Assembly: GCA_013112545.1 (NCBI GenBank) | Contig: JABFGJ010000003.1 | Span: 1-64,000 of the forward strand | DNA: 64,000 nucleotides | Reading direction: 5' to 3' | From: Bacteroidota bacterium | GTDB taxonomy: Bacteria > Bacteroidota > Bacteroidia > Flavobacteriales_E > Vicingaceae | Shown: positions 51,291-59,929 of the stretch, piece by piece | How the letters are laid out: each line of letters begins with the position of its first letter | Position numbering within the stretch: the stretch's first letter is position 1 | Notes under the pieces: generated by a model | Told to the model about the DNA's origin: nothing | Database searches by the model: none | The model's input: the letters and a program-made list of their open reading frames with translations, nothing else | Made by a program: the position numbers and the translations under genes

Positions 51291-53072
51291 TTAACTATAT
51301 AATTCCTCCAATTCAAGTTTCTTAATTCTCGACCGAATAGCACCTTTTGTTCGTTCAAAATGTTTTGATAAATCGCGAACATTTATACCTTCACAATACA
51401 ATACAGTTAGTTCGTCATCCAATTCAGTAGTCCAAGGTCTGTATGCTCCATTGTGTTTCTCTCTGATTTTTTCAATTGAGTATGCTTTTTCCTTTGACTT
51501 ATTTGATTTAGACTCTATTTTTTCGATAACACTTTTTTCTGATTGTTCTTCTTCGCTTTCAACATGCATTACGTGTATTTGAGCAGATTTAGGAAAATTC
51601 TTTGGCATTAATGTCTGTGGAATATGAATACTATTTTTTGTCCTTGTTATAGCCACATATAGCAGGTTTATTTCCTCAATTATTTTTGAAACACTTATTT
51701 CTTCCGATTTAGCATCAGTTTTGAGTTTTTCTATTTTTTCTTCTGTTATGAAATCATTTACAATTTGAATAGCATCATATTCCATTCCTTTACATCTATG
51801 AACAGTTGAAAAAATAATTTCTGCTTTCTCCTTTTCATTATTTTCTACGTGTTTAGCCTTAATCTTCTTTATGATACTTGGAATTTCATTTCCATATTCT
51901 CGAACAATTTCAATCATAAGTCCGAGTTGTACATCTTCTGTTTTTTTAATGTAATCTTCTAACTCATCAAGGTCTCTCATTTCCTTAATTAATTTGTCTC
52001 TAATCAACCTATTTTTTCCATTATAGAGATTTAGAATATCGTAGAGAGAAGCACCTTCATCTGCATAAGTGTATGAATTGATATTTCCTTCAAAATAAAT
52101 ATGCTTTATCTTCTTCTTTTCTGTTACATACTCAATGGCTTTAAGTAAAAGTCCAAGATTTGTTCGTGCAAGAATAGCTTTTACTTTATGTTCTTTATTT
52201 TCTCCTTTTCCAGTTATAGACAAAGGCTTGTAATCTTCTAAATGCTTTTTCCAATTTAATATTTCCATTCCTAGATAAGCTACATCTTGACTAAATCGAA
52301 AACTTGTAGAAAGGTGGTAGGTTTTAAAATCAGCTTTTTCTAAAGAATTTACTGCGTGTCGCCATCCGTAAATTTGTTGGTGTGTATCACCAACAATTAC
52401 CTTATTAGCTTTTTGTTTTAGAAAAACATCAAGCATTGCAGGGGAAGCGTCTTGACCTTCATCAAAAAGAATGTAATCAAAATCCAGTTTTGGGTTAGAA
52501 AGTTGAAATTTTTTGAGATAGAAATCGTGAGTGATTTCTATCTCACCTTTATCCATTTTGCTTAATAAAAGTCGAGTTTGTGCCTCTATGTAATCGTAAA
52601 ATGTTGTAACGAATGTTATTGCTTTATTGTCAGAAACAATATCAAGATAATTTAAGTCTTGGATTTTTGCTTTGTTACTATTACAGAAATAAGCAATGAA
52701 TTTGTTTATATGGTTTGCAATAATGTATTCAGTGTGTTTTTCTCCGTTTCCTTGAAGCTTTAAAAGTTCAGCAACTTCATAAGTTTTGAACCCTTGATGT
52801 CTGATTTTATACTGGTGTTTGTAAACAATGTTTTTGTATGCAAGCGAATGTGCAGTTTCAACAGTAACATTTGAAAGTCCTTTATCTTGGAATTTTTTAA
52901 CAGCTTCTAATTTGACCGACTTGTTAAAAGCGAGATAAAGAATTTTGCTGCTATGTGATCGAGCCTTTGCATACTCAATAACAGTCGTAGTCTTTCCAGA
53001 ACCGGCAACAGCATTAATTTTTATGTTGCCAGTCGAATTGATTATATTATGTTGCTCTTTTGTTAATTGCAC
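51291..53072 (-). CDS. UvrD/Rep-like superfamily 1 helicase
   Basis: This 593-residue protein has Walker A AVAGSGKTT (21-29), motif II FDEGQDAS, motif III GDTHQQIYGWRHA, and C-terminal motifs with FSTVHRCKGMEYDAIQI and LLYVAITRTKN. It is short for a UvrD and lacks the 2B domain inserts, as in stand-alone helicases of phage and defence contexts. The last 45 residues (RPWTTELDDELTVLYCEG..DLSKHFERTKGAIRSRIKKL) form a helix-turn-helix-like tail. Whether it serves repair or defence is unclear; the next genes are a decayed rhuM and accessory genes. Confidence 0.82.
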   Translation of the reverse strand: MQLTKEQHNIINSTGNIKINAVAGSGKTTTVIEYAKARSHSSKILYLAFNKSVKLEAVKKFQDKGLSNVTVETAHSLAYKNIVYKHQYKIRHQGFKTYEVAELLKLQGNGEKHTEYIIANHINKFIAYFCNSNKAKIQDLNYLDIVSDNKAITFVTTFYDYIEAQTRLLLSKMDKGEIEITHDFYLKKFQLSNPKLDFDYILFDEGQDASPAMLDVFLKQKANKVIVGDTHQQIYGWRHAVNSLEKADFKTYHLSTSFRFSQDVAYLGMEILNWKKHLEDYKPLSITGKGENKEHKVKAILARTNLGLLLKAIEYVTEKKKIKHIYFEGNINSYTYADEGASLYDILNLYNGKNRLIRDKLIKEMRDLDELEDYIKKTEDVQLGLMIEIVREYGNEIPSIIKKIKAKHVENNEKEKAEIIFSTVHRCKGMEYDAIQIVNDFITEEKIEKLKTDAKSEEISVSKIIEEINLLYVAITRTKNSIHIPQTLMPKNFPKSAQIHVMHVESEEEQSEKSVIEKIESKSNKSKEKAYSIEKIREKHNGAYRPWTTELDDELTVLYCEGINVRDLSKHFERTKGAIRSRIKKLELEELYS

Positions 53073-53141
53073 TTGGTGTTTTTAAGGTTTTATTGAAAAG
53101 GATGCTTTTTAGCCTATTTTCATTCATTTCAAAATCATAAC

Positions 53142-53871
53142 TCAGAGCTTTTTCAGCTTCTTAATGTCTTCTTCTATTTCTTTTAAACTTGCTCCTTTTT
53201 CTAGTACTTTTCGTTGCTTTTTAAATTTCTCAAATTCTTTTGCTGACTTATCCAAAGCCATTTTATGTGATATTTCACCTGCATGAGTAAGCAACTCTCT
53301 GCCATTTTAATGAAGAATACTATCTAGACGTTCTATCCAATCTTTCATATACATTGGAGTTTGCTGCTGTGCCATTGTTTCAGCAAATGCCAAATATTGC
53401 TCCACTAACAAGCCCAAAAGTTTCATTTCATCTTATACATACTTCGCCTTTTTTTATTGAAACGATTTGTTTTTTATCATATGATAGCATTCCCATCAGA
53501 TGCAAAGAGGCATCTACTCGCCTATAGACCAATTCGGCCGCAGTCTGTTCACTAGTTGCCCAAATACGAAACTGTATACCCTGAATTGATTTTACTCGAT
53601 AACCAACCGAAATGATGACATCTAAATTGTAGTAGTTGGTAGCATAATTCTTATTGTCTGCTGCAGTTGTCCGGAATTTCCGGACAACTGAATTTTCGTC
53701 TAATTCACCTTCTTTAAATAGATTAGCAATATGCTCGCTTACGATTCGCTTATCTTTACCAAACAAAGTAGCCATTTGCGCCTGAGTCAACCAAACGGTT
53801 TCATTTTCTATGCGAACATCTATTTTTATGTTGCCATCTGGGTTTTGGTATATGAGTATTTCGCTGTTCAT
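53142..53871 (-). pseudogene. Decayed RhuM-family gene
   Basis: ATG 53871 starts MNSEILIYQNPDGNIKID followed by VWLTQAQMATLFGKD and YNLDVIISVGYRVKS, all typical of RhuM (a virulence-associated protein with a winged-helix start). After RIWATS the sequence jumps to EQTAAELVYRRVDAS, so a middle piece is deleted, and the frame stops at 53428. The C-terminal remainder is readable on to 53142 (KLLGLLVEQYLAFAETMAQQQ, MYMKDWIERLDSILH-stop-NGRELLTHAG), with a frameshift and a stop at codon H-TAA. A full gene would be about 330 codons. Confidence 0.8.
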
Positions 53872-54032
53872 TATCATGCTTCTTTTTCGTGACATTGTCA
53901 CGGCAAACAGGCGCAATTATACTTTTGAATAGTTTTATCAAAAACCAAATGTACTATTGTGTGTCTGCTTTTTTGTATTTCAAATAAATCTAAAATCAAC
54001 AACAAGTCCGCTACTTCATTTTAAATTAGATT

Positions 54033-54073
54033 GGTTTGTTCGATTGGTTTCTAAATTGTTGCCCGAAGATAAT
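54033..54073. repeat. 41-base direct repeat, left copy
   Basis: GGTTTGTTCGATTGGTTTC.. to ..GAAGATAAT recurs at 56025-56064 in the same orientation with two mismatches and one gap. The two copies bound the CPBP, HAD and ParB-like genes. Confidence 0.75.
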
Positions 54074-54176
54074 TGAAAAGTTTCAATAAATAGAGGAGGA
54101 GTAGGTGAAAATTAGAAAGTTTAGTACAATCAATTGTCTTTACAGCTTTTCAAATTGAAAAAAAAGAAAACTTGTC

Positions 54177-54941
54177 CTATGTTGAGCTTGGTAATTGATG
54201 TCCATCAGGTTTAGGTCTTTTGTTTAGCTTGCTATCCCATTTTACCAACATGAAAATCCAAAATAACACTGAAGCAGAGAATATTATATAAGTGCGGGTA
54301 TTGCTAAATTCAAACAACAGATTGTACCAAGCATGAAAGGTTACTGCAACAACAATTGATTTGGTTTTATTGACACTTTCACCAAAAATATAAGAAAGAA
54401 AAGAGTTGGGGATTATAAAAAGTAATGGCCTCAAAATTCTTGCACCAATTGAACCCGATAAAGTGCGGGTGGTAAAATGCCACAATTCCCACATGCTGCC
54501 AATAATGAGGTATTGTTTCCATTTGGGTAAATGATTAAGTTGGTCTTGTAAAAAACCACGCCATCCTAGTTCTTCGCCCAAGGTAAATAGAAAAATACCA
54601 CCAAAGTAAACAGCTATCCGAAGCATGGTGGTATCCTCATGACCGTAATCGCCAAAAAATAGAAAGGCAAGCATTGGTACTCCCCAAAATAAGATGCTCT
54701 TAAAACTAGAGCTTCCAAAAAATGTTATGGTTTTTTTAATATGAGCCTTAAAAACAAAACTTGTTATAATGGCCGATAATCCTGGTCCCCACATGATGAA
54801 ATTTGTTTTGATGATGGGATCCAATGCTAGGCTGTTCCAACTGTCTGTATAAACATCTCGCCAAAAAAAGAATGGCCACGATAGCAAGCAAGCCAAGCAA
54901 TAAAAGAAAATAATTGCTTTGTATTTTTGGAAAAATGTCAT
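54177..54941 (-). CDS. CPBP-family intramembrane metalloprotease-like protein
   Basis: This 254-residue protein has about seven membrane segments. Motifs are EELGWRGFL (about 143-151), MWELWHFT (about 170-177) and FHAWYNL (about 224-230), the EExxxR / FxxxH / HxxxN series of the CAAX protease family. It is not closely similar to the CPBP protein at 27779-28576. Its role could be protein processing or peptide self-immunity; no substrate gene is seen. It is flanked by direct repeats together with the two genes upstream of it. Confidence 0.85.
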   Translation of the reverse strand: MTFFQKYKAIIFFYCLACLLSWPFFFWRDVYTDSWNSLALDPIIKTNFIMWGPGLSAIITSFVFKAHIKKTITFFGSSSFKSILFWGVPMLAFLFFGDYGHEDTTMLRIAVYFGGIFLFTLGEELGWRGFLQDQLNHLPKWKQYLIIGSMWELWHFTTRTLSGSIGARILRPLLFIIPNSFLSYIFGESVNKTKSIVVAVTFHAWYNLLFEFSNTRTYIIFSASVLFWIFMLVKWDSKLNKRPKPDGHQLPSST

Positions 54942-55106
54942 TTTTATTTTTTTAGACTTTTTTTAAATAAACTTAACCCGAAGGTAAAAAAAATATCGAA
55001 AAAAGCATAAAGCTCTAAATAGACAGTTTAAAGTTTGGTGTATTTGTTAAATGTGGTGGACTGGAGTATAGAAATTTGTTGTTAATAATTGAAACTGTTA
55101 TAAGTA

Positions 55107-55133
55107 AAAAGCCTCTTAAAATTAGAGGCTTTT
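55107..55133 (-). terminator. Terminator overlapping the HAD gene stop
   Basis: AAAAGCCTCT (55107-55116) pairs with AGAGGCTTTT (55124-55133); the stem touches the stop codon of the minus-strand HAD gene. Confidence 0.75.
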
Positions 55134-55608
55134 AGTATTCGTTTACTGCTAGAAGGTGTTTTATTTTACTAATTGCTTCTTCAGTAGCGGTTTTGTTCAA
55201 TCCAATTGTTGGTTTAGTTAGGATTAAGTGGTCATTTTTAAAACTAGTATCCAAAGCATTAAGACTTTTGTCGTCATCAATAATAATGAAGTTTTCATTT
55301 TGGTTTTTAAGATACCAACTTCGAATTTCGTCAATCCTTGAAGTGTTTAAGTTATTGGTATTTAGCTTGTTGATTTTTGTTTTAGTTATTTTTCGGTTTT
55401 GAAATATATTAGACCATTGTTTAATAGTGAAACTATGTTTATGCGAAGTTGTTAAAACAATCTCAGGCTTATCGCTTGAATTTATAATTTCATTTAAACA
55501 ATTAATCGATAATTCACTAAACATACCAAAACCGTCAGCACCTATTTGATAGGACTGCCATGGTCTCGCCGGTATCATTACTCCGTCTATGTCTAATAAA
55601 ATTTTCAT
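55132..55608 (-). CDS. HAD-like hydrolase (Swiss-army-knife RNA repair type)
   Basis: This 158-residue protein begins KILLDIDGVMIPARPWQ with the HAD nucleophile D6 and D8 (DxDG), then VLTTSHKH in the place of motif II and ENFIIIDDDKSLN for motif IV with its acidic pair. The small HAD domain without a cap matches the type seen in RNA-repair (SAK) proteins, which remove phosphates from nucleic-acid ends; a small-molecule phosphatase is possible. It lies 20 bases after the ParB-like gene, probably one operon. Confidence 0.65.
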   Translation of the reverse strand: MKILLDIDGVMIPARPWQSYQIGADGFGMFSELSINCLNEIINSSDKPEIVLTTSHKHSFTIKQWSNIFQNRKITKTKINKLNTNNLNTSRIDEIRSWYLKNQNENFIIIDDDKSLNALDTSFKNDHLILTKPTIGLNKTATEEAISKIKHLLAVNEY

Positions 55609-55628
55609 AAATCAAAGTTACTAAAATC

Positions 55629-55958
55629 TTAATTGCTTAGTATTCTTTTGACTTCTTCTATTGTAGTACCATTTCTTTTAGCATCATTGAAGTTGTGGTA
55701 TTTAATATCAGTGGGCGAGTCATATTCATTAGTCTTTAGTATTACATCACTCCAATTATAAGTAATCTGACTGTGGTTTTTTGTTGAAGGAAAACTCTCA
55801 ATTGACACATCAGCTATAATCGAGGCGATATATCTATGGTGCCCATCTATTAATAAATTATCACATACTTTAATTGCGTCAAACTTAAAACCAGCTTTCA
55901 TTTTTTTGTAGATTCGATATACTAAAGGTATAGATAATTTATTCTGAGAAGGGTTCAA
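55629..55958 (-). CDS. ParB-like nuclease domain fragment
   Basis: This frame of 109 residues starts at TTG 55958. DNLLIDGHHRYIASIIA (about 33-49) is the ParB/sulfiredoxin motif (DGxHRxxA). The frame is open for a further 28 codons upstream to TAG 56043-56045, reading ..ELENRIYNVILDLNPSQNK, which also looks like the start of such a domain but has no ATG. The upstream end falls inside a direct repeat (56025-56064), so the true N-terminus may have been cut away. It is paired with the HAD gene. Confidence 0.6.
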   Translation of the reverse strand: MNPSQNKLSIPLVYRIYKKMKAGFKFDAIKVCDNLLIDGHHRYIASIIADVSIESFPSTKNHSQITYNWSDVILKTNEYDSPTDIKYHNFNDAKRNGTTIEEVKRILSN

Positions 55959-56024
55959 ATCTAATATGACATTATAAATCCTATTTTCAAGTTCTTTATA
56001 AATGCTTCCATTTTGATTTTTATA

Positions 56025-56064
56025 GGTTTGTTCTATTGGTTTCTAATTGTTGTCCGAAGATAAT
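56025..56064. repeat. 41-base direct repeat, right copy
   Basis: This is the same-orientation partner of 54033-54073, lying upstream of the ParB-like gene on the minus strand. The reading frame of that gene ends within this copy. Confidence 0.75.
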
Positions 56065-56155
56065 AAAAAAATTAAAATGAGGAGGAGGGCTGCTGAATTT
56101 AGTTGATGAAGGAACTTTGTTTGCTTGATATGGACTGAAAAGAACTTTAGTTTAT

Positions 56156-56623
56156 CTATTGGTCAAAATCAAATGAATGTGAAAAGTTTTTTATAGTTAC
56201 ATCTTCATTGGCACTTTTTACAGCTGCTTTAAATTCATTAAAGTTTTCATAAAACCATCTTGGTAAGACTCTGACAGATTTTTGCGCTTTATTTACATCG
56301 TAATATGATATTTTCCACATACTTCTGTTGTTTATTTTGGTCATGGTGAGCTTTATTTTAAAAACATCACTGAGCAAAATTCTCTCCTCTTCACCTTTGC
56401 CACTTACATACATGTAATTTGTATCAAATTCAACTGTTTTTGCTTTGTCAAACAAGAAATAAAGGATAATAGAAATAGACAAAAACACCAATTGTACTAT
56501 TACTGATTCATAATCAATTACTTGCTTAGATAGTGAATTTCCTAACAGAAAAAGCAGAAAAATTCCTAAGATGATAAACATAAATCTAGTCCACCTTAAT
56601 TTACTTGAAATTCGATATCTCAT
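56156..56623 (-). CDS. Two-segment membrane protein, unknown function
   Basis: This 155-residue protein has two membrane segments (about 12-30 and 42-60), then a soluble tail with VEFDTNYMYVSGKGEEERILLSDVFKIKL and a beta-rich pattern like a bacterial PH domain. It has no recognised family. It starts 20 bases upstream of nothing else on this strand and ends before the ParB-like operon. The shape is like the cassette-borne protein at 13397. Confidence 0.6.
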   Translation of the reverse strand: MRYRISSKLRWTRFMFIILGIFLLFLLGNSLSKQVIDYESVIVQLVFLSISIILYFLFDKAKTVEFDTNYMYVSGKGEEERILLSDVFKIKLTMTKINNRSMWKISYYDVNKAQKSVRVLPRWFYENFNEFKAAVKSANEDVTIKNFSHSFDFDQ

Positions 56624-56642
56624 ACATGAAAAAAATATTTAA

Positions 56643-56942
56643 TCACATCCCTGGCAACATACCTTTAGCAATCCCAGCCATTTCTGCTTCAGCTACTTTT
56701 TCTGCTTTATCTAAAGCTCTGTTAATTGCCAAAACAGTCAAGTCTTCCAATTGCTCTTTGTCGCCATCAGCCATCAAAGACTGATCTATCGTGATGCTGG
56801 TAATTTTTCTATTTCCAGTGCAAACCACCTTTATCAATCCATTCTCAGCATCTGCTTCAACTGACATGGTATCTAATCTATTTTTTACTTCTTCAGATTT
56901 TTGCTTCATTTCTTGAAGCTTTCCCATCATATCACCAAACAT
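56643..56942 (-). CDS. YbaB/EbfC-family nucleoid-associated protein
   Basis: This 99-residue protein shows MFGDMMGKLQEMKQKSEEVKNRLDTM (1-26), the helical start, then ENGLIKVVCTGNRKITSITI for the core strands and a C-terminal EMAGIAKGMLPGM. The family binds DNA as a dimer, or is found near recR and dnaX in many bacteria; those genes are not here. It is divergent from fabG. Confidence 0.9.
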   Translation of the reverse strand: MFGDMMGKLQEMKQKSEEVKNRLDTMSVEADAENGLIKVVCTGNRKITSITIDQSLMADGDKEQLEDLTVLAINRALDKAEKVAEAEMAGIAKGMLPGM

Positions 56943-57020
56943 AAATTCTATTTTTTGCGAAGGTATTACTCTTGACTTAAATAATCAATTTAGAATCTTT
57001 AAACTTTGTTTTATTACAAT

Positions 57021-57028
57021 TATCTTTG
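57021..57028 (+). promoter_or_regulatory. -7 box for fabG
   Basis: TATCTTTG matches TAnnTTTG and lies 23 bases before the fabG start. No clean -33 TTG at the usual distance. Confidence 0.55.
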
Positions 57029-57051
57029 GTGGCTAATCTAAAAAAATACGC

Positions 57052-57798
57052 ATGAAATTAATGGAAGGTAAAGTGGCCTTAATAACTGGAGCCACTAGAG
57101 GAATCGGAAAAGGAGTTGCCATGAAATTGGCAGAACACGGTGCCAATGTTGCATTTACCTATGTTTCTTCTCCTGAAAAAGCAGGCTTGGTTGAAAAAGA
57201 ATTAGCTGCTTTTGGTATAAAAGCAAAAGGATATCAATCAAATGCTGCTGATTATGCTGCTGCTGAACAATTAATTGCCGACATCGTTGCTGATTTCGGA
57301 CAAATTGATGCTGTTGTTAATAATGCCGGAATTACTAGAGATGGTTTGTTGATGAGAATGACTGAAGAAAATTGGGATGAGATTATGGATGTGAACTTAA
57401 AATCGGTTTTTAACATTACTAAACATGTGCAAAGAACCATGTTGAAACAACGCTCGGGTTCAATCATTAACATGAGTTCGATTGTTGGCGTAAAAGGAAA
57501 TGCTGGTCAGTCAAATTATGCGGCTTCTAAAGCTGGAATTATCGGTTTTACAAAATCCATCGCGCAAGAATTAGGCAGCAGAAGCATACGATGCAATGCC
57601 ATAGCTCCTGGATTTATAGAAACTGAAATGACTGGCGAATTAGGCGAGGATGTTATGACTGAATGGTTGAAGACTGTTCCTTTAAAAAGACCTGGAACTA
57701 CTGAAGATGTTGCCAATGCTGTTTTGTTTTTAGCTTCAGATTTATCAACCTATGTTACAGGCCAAACGCTAAGTGTTTGCGGTGGTATGTTAACTTAA
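57052..57798 (+). CDS. fabG: 3-oxoacyl-ACP reductase FabG
   Basis: FabG reduces 3-ketoacyl-ACP with NADPH in fatty-acid elongation. The 248-residue short-chain dehydrogenase has the nucleotide loop TGATRGIGKG (12-21), NNAG (about 90-93), the catalytic Ser in NMSSIVG, and YAASKAG with Tyr and Lys, ending with the usual GQTLSVCGGM. The length and the SIRCNAIAPGFIETEMT stretch are typical of FabG. A chain start at MKLMEG is used; M4 is an alternative. Confidence 0.93.
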   Translation: MKLMEGKVALITGATRGIGKGVAMKLAEHGANVAFTYVSSPEKAGLVEKELAAFGIKAKGYQSNAADYAAAEQLIADIVADFGQIDAVVNNAGITRDGLLMRMTEENWDEIMDVNLKSVFNITKHVQRTMLKQRSGSIINMSSIVGVKGNAGQSNYAASKAGIIGFTKSIAQELGSRSIRCNAIAPGFIETEMTGELGEDVMTEWLKTVPLKRPGTTEDVANAVLFLASDLSTYVTGQTLSVCGGMLT

Positions 57799-57831
57799 TT
57801 TTTTCTCGGCTTTCTAAAAAGCCCACATAAC

Positions 57832-59919
57832 TTGAATTTAGTCAGTCAATATCCCATTTGGTATTATTTCTTATGCTTGCTTTTAGGAGCCTTGCTATCC
57901 TACGTTTTGTATCGAAAGGATAAAAAACTACAGGAGTTCTCCAAAGCGCTCATATACTTTTTAATGATTTTGCGCTTTTTAACGATTAGCTTGGTCGCCA
58001 TGTTGTTTTTAGGGCCTTTTATTCGGTATTTTTCTAAGAAAATAAATGAGCCCATCATTGCTATCGTTCAAGATAATTCGGCTTCCATAGTTCAAACGAG
58101 CGATTCTACTTTTTATAAAACCGATTTCCAAGAGCAAAGAAATCAATTCGTTCAAGCATTAAAAGAAGATTTCGAAATTGCTCAATTTTTGTTTTCAGAT
58201 GAAATGCAGAAAACAGATGCTGCTGCTGATTTTACTGGAGAAATAACGGATTTGAGCAGTATTGCCGAAGATATTAATATCCGATATTTAGACCAGAACC
58301 TAGCTGCAGTGATTTGTTTCACTGACGGTATTTATAACCAAGGTTTAAATCCAATTTATCAGCAAGGGGTATCTGTTCCATTCTATGCTGTTGCCATGGG
58401 AGACACCCTAGTCAAGAAAGACCTTTTGGTCAATCGAATTTTGAATAATCAAATTGCATTTCAAGGGAATGATTTTCCTGTTGAGGTTGAAATAAAAACA
58501 ATAAAATCAAAAGGGGAGAAGTATAAGGCTCAAATTTTTAAAGGAAGTAAAAAAGTTTGGGAACAAGAACTTGAAGTTACAAGCGATTATGGAGTAAGAA
58601 CCTTAAAAACCAATTTAAAAGCTGAAAATAGTGGTTTAAATCGCTATACGGTTGTTTTAAGTAGATTGGATGATGAGGTTAATTATCAGAATAATAGCAT
58701 GGATTTTTACATCGAAGTGATTGATGCCAAGCAGCGAATTTTGATTTTAGCAGATGCGCCTCATCCAGATATTCGAGTGCTGAGAGAAGCTTTACTTAAA
58801 AACGAAACCTATCAAGTGGAATTTCGATTGCTAGATGATTTGAAATTGGATGTTTCTGATTTTGATTTAGTTGTTTTATCTTTTTTGTTTAATGAAGTGC
58901 AGCCTAAGCTAGAAAAGATAAAAGAAACTTTAAGAGCTAAGAAAATTTCTAGCTTGTACATACTAGGCGATCAAACTAACCTCACTTTATGGAATCAAGA
59001 AGATGTCGGTTTTGAAGTAATTGCAAGATCAGCTAATTCTAACCAAAGCCAAGCAGTATTTAATCCTTCTTTTCCCTTATTCAAATTAAGCGATGAACAA
59101 ATAGCAACGATAGAGAAATACCCTCCTTTAGCTTCCATGTTTGGGAATTATATTTTCTTAGGTCAAAACTTTGTGTTGTTCAATCAGAAAATTGGCAGCG
59201 TGAAAACGGAATCACCTTTAATCTCCTTTACCGAAATTCAAAACCAAAAAGTTGGAATTATAGCTGGCGAAGGATTGTGGAAGTGGAGAATGAATAATTA
59301 TTTTGTCCATGAAAATCACCAAATCTTCGATGATTTAATCCTGAAAACGGTTCAATATTTAGCAGTAAAATCTGATAAAAGTTATTTTAGGATTAGCCAT
59401 AACAATGAGTTTAAGGCAAATGAAAAAATTAGGTTTGAAGCACAGCTTTACAATGAATCTTATGAAATAATCAACGATGCAGAAGTGAGCATGGTGTTGC
59501 GTGACGAACAGGGAAATGAGTCTTCATTTACATTTAGTCCATTTCAAGATTCTTATCAATTAAACATTTCGGCATTGCCAGTGGGCACCTATACTTATCA
59601 ATCAAGTGTTGAAATAGGAGGTAAAACCTATACGAAGAAGGGACAGTTCTCAGTTAAAAAGATTCAATTGGAATCGGCAGAAACAACTGCAAACCACGAT
59701 TTATTGTATCAATTAGCCAAAAAAAGTGGGGGAGAGCTAGTTTATCCAAATGAGCTAAACAAATTGGTAGAACTTATAAAAGCCAGAGATGATTTGGCTG
59801 CAACAACTTATTTAGAAGAAGAATTAGAAGAAATTATAAACATGAAATGGTTGTTTTTTGTATTAATTGGACTGCTTGGTTTGGAGTGGTTTATTCGAAA
59901 ATACGGAGGCGCTTATTAA
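57832..59919 (+). CDS. Membrane-anchored VWA-like protein
   Basis: This 695-residue protein has two N-terminal membrane segments (about 8-25 and 38-63), a large extracytoplasmic part and one C-terminal segment (about 672-690). Between lies IIAIVQDNSASI (about 74-85) resembling the start of a von Willebrand A domain, with ICFTDGIYNQG as its later acidic motif. Bacteroidota encode many such double-anchored proteins of unknown role. It has no ATG near the beginning; I use TTG 57832. It follows fabG by 33 bases and precedes a serine hydrolase by 10. Confidence 0.65.
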   Translation: MNLVSQYPIWYYFLCLLLGALLSYVLYRKDKKLQEFSKALIYFLMILRFLTISLVAMLFLGPFIRYFSKKINEPIIAIVQDNSASIVQTSDSTFYKTDFQEQRNQFVQALKEDFEIAQFLFSDEMQKTDAAADFTGEITDLSSIAEDINIRYLDQNLAAVICFTDGIYNQGLNPIYQQGVSVPFYAVAMGDTLVKKDLLVNRILNNQIAFQGNDFPVEVEIKTIKSKGEKYKAQIFKGSKKVWEQELEVTSDYGVRTLKTNLKAENSGLNRYTVVLSRLDDEVNYQNNSMDFYIEVIDAKQRILILADAPHPDIRVLREALLKNETYQVEFRLLDDLKLDVSDFDLVVLSFLFNEVQPKLEKIKETLRAKKISSLYILGDQTNLTLWNQEDVGFEVIARSANSNQSQAVFNPSFPLFKLSDEQIATIEKYPPLASMFGNYIFLGQNFVLFNQKIGSVKTESPLISFTEIQNQKVGIIAGEGLWKWRMNNYFVHENHQIFDDLILKTVQYLAVKSDKSYFRISHNNEFKANEKIRFEAQLYNESYEIINDAEVSMVLRDEQGNESSFTFSPFQDSYQLNISALPVGTYTYQSSVEIGGKTYTKKGQFSVKKIQLESAETTANHDLLYQLAKKSGGELVYPNELNKLVELIKARDDLAATTYLEEELEEIINMKWLFFVLIGLLGLEWFIRKYGGAY

Positions 59920-59929
59920 AATTTAAATT

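Noticed and set aside
51291-55958. A complete defence island
   Set aside because: Only a UvrD-like helicase, a broken rhuM and small accessory genes are seen; no recognised defence module is complete.
57252-57716. Minus-strand frames opposite fabG
   Set aside because: They are antisense to a clear short-chain dehydrogenase.
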